Source: an uncultured Candidatus Melainabacteria bacterium (lineage in GTDB: Bacteria; Cyanobacteriota; Vampirovibrionia; Gastranaerophilales; Gastranaerophilaceae). From it: a stretch of 19,656 bases of DNA. The position numbers and the translations under genes were made by a program. The notes below the pieces were generated by a model. The model was not told the origin of the DNA and ran no database searches. It was given only the letters and a program-made list of their open reading frames with translations. The stretch lies in contig CAKVGW010000035.1 in the NCBI GenBank assembly GCA_934747325.1, forward strand, positions 1-19,656, written 5' to 3'. Below, one piece after another: positions 16,153 to 19,656 of this stretch; the first letter of the stretch is position 1; each line of letters starts with the position of its first letter.

Positions 16153-16971
16153 ATGAAAAAGATTTTATCACTGATTATATTGTTGGGTTTATCTTGCGGT
16201 ATGAGTTTTGGCACAGATAAATATTCCGAAGATTACCTAAAAAACAATAGGCACATTGCAATTATGAACCCGATTGCAGAAGGGATTGTTGAACATTCAA
16301 TAAAAAGTGCTTTAAAGAAAGAAACAAAATCAAATTTTAAGGTTAAATTTTCAGGCTACACACTTTCAAGTATGAAAAAAGGTATATTTAAAGAACTTGA
16401 ACTTACAGGTAAAGATGTTCAAGTTGATGAGATTACAATACCTTATGTTCACTTGAAATCTTTAAGCGACTATAATTATGTAGACTATACAAAAAATCCG
16501 ATAGTATTTAAATCAGATATGACTTATTCTTATGATATGTTGCTTTCAGATACAAGTCTTAATAAAGCTTTAGAGCATGGTAATTATAAAGCTGTAATTA
16601 ATAATATTAATAATTTGGCATATCCGATGTTTCAAGTTAAGAGTGTAAAAACAAAAATATTGGATAACAAATTTTATATTTTAACTTCATACAATTTCCC
16701 GATTGCACCATCACCAAAGGATAAAGTTTTTGTAGCTTCGTCTGATTTTGAAGTTAAAAATGGAAAAATCAAAGCAGTGAATGTAAAATTAGATAGTGCT
16801 TATGGCAAGGTTTCTTTGAGTAAAGTTGCTAATATGTTGAATCTCTTGAACCCGCTTGAATTCACAATGATGCTACTTGAATCTAAAGAATGCAAAGCAA
16901 ATATTGAGAATGTAAAAATTGTTGACAATAATATCCGAATTGATGGTAGAATATTTGTAAAAGGAGAGTAG
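16153..16971 (+). CDS. Exported LmeA-like (DUF2993-type) protein
   Basis: This 272-aa protein has an N-terminal signal peptide (MKKILSLIILLGLSCGMSFG, likely cleaved near residue 20). The mature part has the pattern I associate with the LmeA/DUF2993 family: VKFSGYTLSSMKKGIFKELELTGKDVQVDEITIPYVHLKSLSDYNYV early on, and KVANMLNLLNPLEF...ENVKIVDNNIRIDGRIFVKG at the end. Such beta-rich proteins of actinobacteria and cyanobacteria bind phospholipid or act in envelope assembly, so a periplasmic or membrane-associated lipid-binding role is plausible. The match is from memory of the family pattern and is moderate. Its end carries the AAAGGAG ribosome site of the next gene three bases on, so the two are co-expressed. 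A start at ATG 16153 is supported by GAGGA eight bases upstream. Confidence 0.65.
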   Translation: MKKILSLIILLGLSCGMSFGTDKYSEDYLKNNRHIAIMNPIAEGIVEHSIKSALKKETKSNFKVKFSGYTLSSMKKGIFKELELTGKDVQVDEITIPYVHLKSLSDYNYVDYTKNPIVFKSDMTYSYDMLLSDTSLNKALEHGNYKAVINNINNLAYPMFQVKSVKTKILDNKFYILTSYNFPIAPSPKDKVFVASSDFEVKNGKIKAVNVKLDSAYGKVSLSKVANMLNLLNPLEFTMMLLESKECKANIENVKIVDNNIRIDGRIFVKGE

Positions 16972-16974
16972 TTT

Positions 16975-17607
16975 ATGAATTTTTCTCAAAAACTGGGTCT
17001 GTTTATTCTAATTGCTATTTCGGCTGCTTATGTTTATTTTTCGTTCTTTTCAAAGGAAGGAATTCATATTCCTACTTTACCATCATTTAATCACGAAGAT
17101 GAGAATAATTCAGAATTACCACCTGCAATTTTAGAGGAAATAACAACTACAACTCCAAACGAAGTTCCTACGGAAACTCCGCAAAAACATACAGTTAAGT
17201 CTGTTAAAATTTTTGTAACAGATTCTAACGGAAAAATTCGTTCACTTAACCGAAAATGTGATACGGCTCAAGAAAAATCCTGTTTTGCGTTTGCTATAAA
17301 AGAACTTGTTTCTGCACCTTCTAATTGGGAAAAATCAAAAGGATTTGCTTCTGAAATACCTTCTGGAACAAAAATTTTATCAATTAGAGAAGGCGAAGGA
17401 AGTGTTATGGTGGATTTGTCATCAGCGTTTGAAAGTGGCGGTGGCGCAGAAAGCACTTGCACAAGAGTTATGCAAGTTATAAAAACTGCAAAAGCCAATA
17501 CAAATTTGCCTGTATATTTATACATTAATGGTAAACAAGCGGACGTAATCGGTGGCGAAGGAATAATGATTAAACAACCATTAAGCGAGAGGTCTTTAGA
17601 TGACTAA
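16975..17607 (+). CDS. Membrane-anchored GerMN-domain protein
   Basis: This 210-aa protein has an N-terminal membrane anchor (about 7-25), a proline- and threonine-rich linker (about 34-72) and a GerMN domain (about 74-200): VKIFVTDSNGKIRSLNRKC, then CFAFAIKELVSAPS, GTKILSIREGEGSVMVDLSSAF, and PVYLYINGKQADVIGGEGI. GerMN domains occur in sporulation protein GerM and in many non-sporulating envelope proteins, including cyanobacterial ones; peptidoglycan or lipoprotein partners are suspected. The two cysteines C89 and C97 could form a disulfide outside the cytoplasm. The start lies three bases after the upstream stop with a strong AAAGGAG ribosome site, and its end overlaps the next gene by eight bases. 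Confidence 0.82.
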   Translation: MNFSQKLGLFILIAISAAYVYFSFFSKEGIHIPTLPSFNHEDENNSELPPAILEEITTTTPNEVPTETPQKHTVKSVKIFVTDSNGKIRSLNRKCDTAQEKSCFAFAIKELVSAPSNWEKSKGFASEIPSGTKILSIREGEGSVMVDLSSAFESGGGAESTCTRVMQVIKTAKANTNLPVYLYINGKQADVIGGEGIMIKQPLSERSLDD

Positions 17608-17872
17608 TAAAGATTTAGATTATTATTTAAACCTTGATTGGACGCTTATTGAGGGAACAGACTTGGATTTTAACGGAAATCCATATCATTATATTGAAAT
17701 TAAAGAAATTCCCAGCTTTGCTTTTTGCGCAAAAACAAGAGAAAAAGCATTGGAAAACTATAAAAAACAACTTCGACTTTCACTTATGCTAATGCTTGAA
17801 GACGGAGAACATATAGTTGAACCCGGGGAAGAAACAGAAGATGACATTGATTGGGAAAGTATATGTCCATAA
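17600..17872 (+). CDS. HicB-like small protein, no HicA partner
   Basis: This 90-aa protein has the features of the HicB/UPF0150 partial RNase-H-like fold: a strand-rich N-terminus (YYLNLDWTLIEGTDLDFNGNPYHYIEIKEIPSFAFCAKTREKALENYKKQ) leading into a helix and an acidic tail containing IVEPGEE, which recalls the typical P-x-P-E ending. HicB is usually the antitoxin of the HicA mRNA interferase. No HicA-like reading frame with a double-stranded-RNA-binding fold is seen on either side, and there is no C-terminal DNA-binding helix. The gene overlaps gerMN by eight bases and the acetyltransferase gene by ten, which is unusual for a toxin-antitoxin module. Solitary HicB-like proteins of unknown role are common, and this may be one. 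Confidence 0.6.
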   Translation: MTNKDLDYYLNLDWTLIEGTDLDFNGNPYHYIEIKEIPSFAFCAKTREKALENYKKQLRLSLMLMLEDGEHIVEPGEETEDDIDWESICP

Positions 17873-18399
17873 CTAAATTATCTGAAATAATTATTACAAA
17901 AATGGAAAAAGAAGATGTTGATGCTGTTATCGCGATTGAAGAAGAAGCTTACGGCAAACATCATTGGGCAAAATCATCGTTTTATGATGAAATGGCAAAT
18001 AATCTTGCAAAATACTATGTTGCAAAAACTTCTGATAATTCAATTGTAGGTTATGCAGGTACTTGGCACATTATTGACGAAGGTCACATTACAACGATTG
18101 CTGTTAAAAAAGATTTTTTGAGAAATCATATTGCTGAAGCAATGATTTATAAAATTGTCGAAGATTGCTATAAAGACAAAGTTAAGTATTTGACTTTAGA
18201 AGTTCGAGTTTCTAACGAACCTGCGATAAGATTATATGAAAAATACGGTTTTCAGTCTTTGGGAACAAGAAAAGGATATTATCAAGATAATAATGAAGAT
18301 GCATTAATTATGTGGACTGAAAATATTTTTTACGATAAATTTAAAATAAAATACCAAGAAAATATTAACAAATTAAAAACGTTGATTGAAATAAAATGA
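17863..18399 (+). CDS. RimI-like GNAT N-acetyltransferase
   Basis: This 178-aa GNAT protein has the RimI-type C-terminal signature LEVRVSNEPAIRLYEKYGF...GTRKGYYQDNNEDALIMW, typical of enzymes that acetylate the N-terminus of ribosomal protein S18 or similar alpha-amino groups. The acetyl-CoA pyrophosphate loop is unusual: the family's R-x-x-G-x-G/A reads LRNHIA here, with histidine and alanine replacing the glycines. A C-terminal extension of about 25 aa is rich in lysine. I chose ATG 17863, which overlaps the HicB-like gene by ten bases, with GGGAAAG just upstream; a TTG four codons earlier is the alternative. The stop overlaps the next start (ATGA), so translation is coupled. Confidence 0.85.
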   Translation: MSITKLSEIIITKMEKEDVDAVIAIEEEAYGKHHWAKSSFYDEMANNLAKYYVAKTSDNSIVGYAGTWHIIDEGHITTIAVKKDFLRNHIAEAMIYKIVEDCYKDKVKYLTLEVRVSNEPAIRLYEKYGFQSLGTRKGYYQDNNEDALIMWTENIFYDKFKIKYQENINKLKTLIEIK

Positions 18400-19073
18400 G
18401 CAAAAGAGTTGCAAAACAAATAAACAGTTTTAAATATAAAGGTGAACCTATCAGAATAACTGTGGGTACACTTGTTTTGACGGCACTTTGCGTGCTTTTC
18501 ATTATTGTTGCAACATTTACGCAAATTACATTGAAACATCCATATCTTCCATTGGATACATTAAGCTTTTTAGCGGTTGAAACAGATGAGCACGCTATTT
18601 TACATCATTTTATAAAGTGTTATAAATATATTCCGCAAATTCCTGTTGTATTTTTTATTGTTGCGTTAATGGGTAGAAAATTTGGAATTTTAGCAATTTT
18701 GATGTACATATTTTTAGGTTTGATTTTTCCTATTTTTGCTTTAGGTGGCGGAATAAGTTACTTTTTTGAATACGGTTTTGGTTATATTTTGGCATTTTTA
18801 CCTGCAATATTTTTTGCCGGAACTTTACTTAAGGGAAAAACTGATTTATTAAGAATATTCTTAATTTCGTTGATTGGTGTTTTGATAATTCACGTTTTAG
18901 GAATTTTATATATGTTCTTTATCGCAACACTTCGCCACGCGCCAATGGATTTGGTGACAAGTTGGATTATGTCACAAAGTGGTGTACAAGTCTTTTATGA
19001 CATATTTTTTGCAATGGTTGCGATTTTCGCAGGCAGACAAATGCGAAAATTGTTGTGGATTGTAATGTGCTGA
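18396..19073 (+). CDS. bioY: BioY-family biotin transporter (ECF S component)
   Basis: This 225-aa integral membrane protein has about six hydrophobic helices (about 22-42, 78-93, 97-117, 129-146, 153-177, 195-215). The stretch around MYIFLGLIFPIFALGGGISYFFEYGFGYILAF matches the BioY signature (YxxLGxxGxPVFAxGGG...GYxxGF), and IIHVLGILYMF fits the later helix. BioY captures biotin as the substrate-binding part of an ECF transporter; no EcfA/EcfT genes are in the window, so it would use shared energising subunits or work alone. The N-terminal loop (about 43-77) is longer and more polar than usual. It overlaps the acetyltransferase gene by four bases (ATGA). A solute other than biotin cannot be excluded by sequence alone. 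Confidence 0.8.
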   Translation: MSKRVAKQINSFKYKGEPIRITVGTLVLTALCVLFIIVATFTQITLKHPYLPLDTLSFLAVETDEHAILHHFIKCYKYIPQIPVVFFIVALMGRKFGILAILMYIFLGLIFPIFALGGGISYFFEYGFGYILAFLPAIFFAGTLLKGKTDLLRIFLISLIGVLIIHVLGILYMFFIATLRHAPMDLVTSWIMSQSGVQVFYDIFFAMVAIFAGRQMRKLLWIVMC

Positions 19074-19116
19074 TGTAAATTAACAGTTGAGGCGTTAGCA
19101 CCTCCATGGCTAAGTA

Positions 19117-19656
19117 TTACGGATGGATATTATTTATCCCTCTAAATCCTCTTTCAGCAGTATATTCCCAATTCTTTTCAGGCATGAGTTTATTATTTAA
19201 ACCTTTCCAAATAGCATCAACATTATATGAACAATTTTTATATCTATTCATATATTCAAGCAAAAGTTCTGTTTTGGTATTTCCCGCTCCACGCCCTATG
19301 CCTTGCAGGGTCGAATCTATAATAATATCTCGCTTTGCATCGTTAATGAACTTTATACTGAGTGCAAGTGAAAGTTGAATATTGTTGTGTGAGTGAAAAC
19401 CCAATTCAATTTGATTATCAAGTGTTTCTTCAAATATCGGTAGAATTAAATCCATGTCTTCCGGAAACATTGAGCCAAAAGAATCTACGATATAACAAGC
19501 ATTTACACCGATAAAATTAGCACGTTTGCACAATCTTATTAAATCTGTTTTTGAATATTCTTTAACATTTGATGCTTGTAAAAACACTTTGTAACCTTTG
19601 TTTTTAACTTCTTCTGCAACAAAAGAAATTTCATCCAAACTTTTTTTGTAAAACGC
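19117..19656 (-). CDS. DRE-TIM metallolyase/aldolase (HMGL-like), C-terminal part, cut by window end
   Basis: The frame is open to the right edge of the window, so only the last 179 codons are seen. Motifs of the HMG-CoA lyase-like TIM barrel are VNACYIVDSFGSMFP (metal-site region), ELGFHSHNNIQLSLALSI (metal-binding HSHNN) and DIIIDSTLQGIGRGAGNTKTELL. These fit the 4-hydroxy-2-oxovalerate aldolase-like group rather than isopropylmalate synthase. The N-terminal DxTLRDG motif would be upstream of the window. The chain ends at GINNIHP; in relatives I recall, this HP is followed by more residues, so the end may be truncated (see findings). It is convergent with bioY, with 43 bp between them. Confidence 0.8.
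   Translation of the reverse strand, partial: AFYKKSLDEISFVAEEVKNKGYKVFLQASNVKEYSKTDLIRLCKRANFIGVNACYIVDSFGSMFPEDMDLILPIFEETLDNQIELGFHSHNNIQLSLALSIKFINDAKRDIIIDSTLQGIGRGAGNTKTELLLEYMNRYKNCSYNVDAIWKGLNNKLMPEKNWEYTAERGFRGINNIHP

Noticed and set aside
17851..17862. TTG start for the RimI-like gene
   Set aside because: ATG at 17863 is better placed after GGGAAAG and keeps a shorter overlap with the HicB-like gene; the TTG remains a minor alternative.
19106..19378. 90-codon open frame on the plus strand over the aldolase
   Set aside because: The opposite strand encodes clear aldolase motifs (HSHNN, GIGRGAGN) over the same bases; the plus-strand frame is a shadow.
1..19656. CRISPR array, tRNA, rRNA, transposase or toxin-antitoxin pair
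   Set aside because: No regularly spaced direct repeats, no tRNA-like T-loop/acceptor pairing in the gaps, no transposase motifs, and the HicB-like gene lacks a toxin partner.

Overview
The window is a low-GC (roughly one third G+C by eye), gene-dense bacterial chromosome segment using the standard bacterial code (TGA is used as a stop). It contains a primary sigma-70 factor, SecA, quinolinate synthase, phosphoglucose isomerase, an RlmB/TrmH-type rRNA methyltransferase and a type IV pilus/type II secretion-like assembly pair, together with LmeA-like (DUF2993) and GerMN proteins. This mix suggests a non-photosynthetic relative of the cyanobacteria, most likely a gut 'Melainabacteria' (Vampirovibrionia/Gastranaerophilales). 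That assignment is inference from gene content and style; there is no rRNA in the window to confirm it.

Layout. 1-2.5 kb (+): an HD-domain phosphohydrolase, MazG, a short exported parvulin and a small exported/membrane protein, ending in a strong terminator. 2.7-4.7 kb (+): a CHASE2-class III adenylate cyclase. A perfect bidirectional terminator (4716-4754) separates it from the convergent pair at 4.8-7.1 kb (-): a PilM+PilN (GspL-like) fusion followed by PilO (GspM-like). At 7.09-7.16 kb a divergent promoter region carries a perfect 18-bp palindrome. 7.2-10 kb (+): nadA and rlmB (overlapping by one base), a composite palindromic repeat, then the sigma factor. 10-14.6 kb (+): a large TPR protein and secA with a terminator. 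14.7-19.1 kb (+): pgi, a cluster of inverted repeats, then a tight operon lmeA-like / gerMN / hicB-like / rimI-like / bioY, in which the last four genes overlap. The right edge (-) holds the C-terminal part of a DRE-TIM aldolase cut by the window end.

Working together: most genes are housekeeping (NTP clean-up, NAD synthesis, rRNA modification, transcription, secretion, glycolysis). The envelope-related genes (parvulin, pilus/secretion platform, SecA, LmeA-like, GerMN) and the CHASE2 cyclase indicate an envelope with a periplasm. The cAMP-to-pilus link is only suggested by adjacency.

The most distinctive sequence signals are promoter spacing that predicts leaderless mRNAs for mazG and the cyclase gene, two families of intergenic palindromic repeats (one apparently nested), an in-frame open stretch after the parvulin stop, and an orphan HicB-like gene translationally embedded in an operon. 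I found no CRISPR array, tRNA, rRNA, transposase or clear defence system. No convincing wholly new system stands out; the findings below are ranked accordingly.
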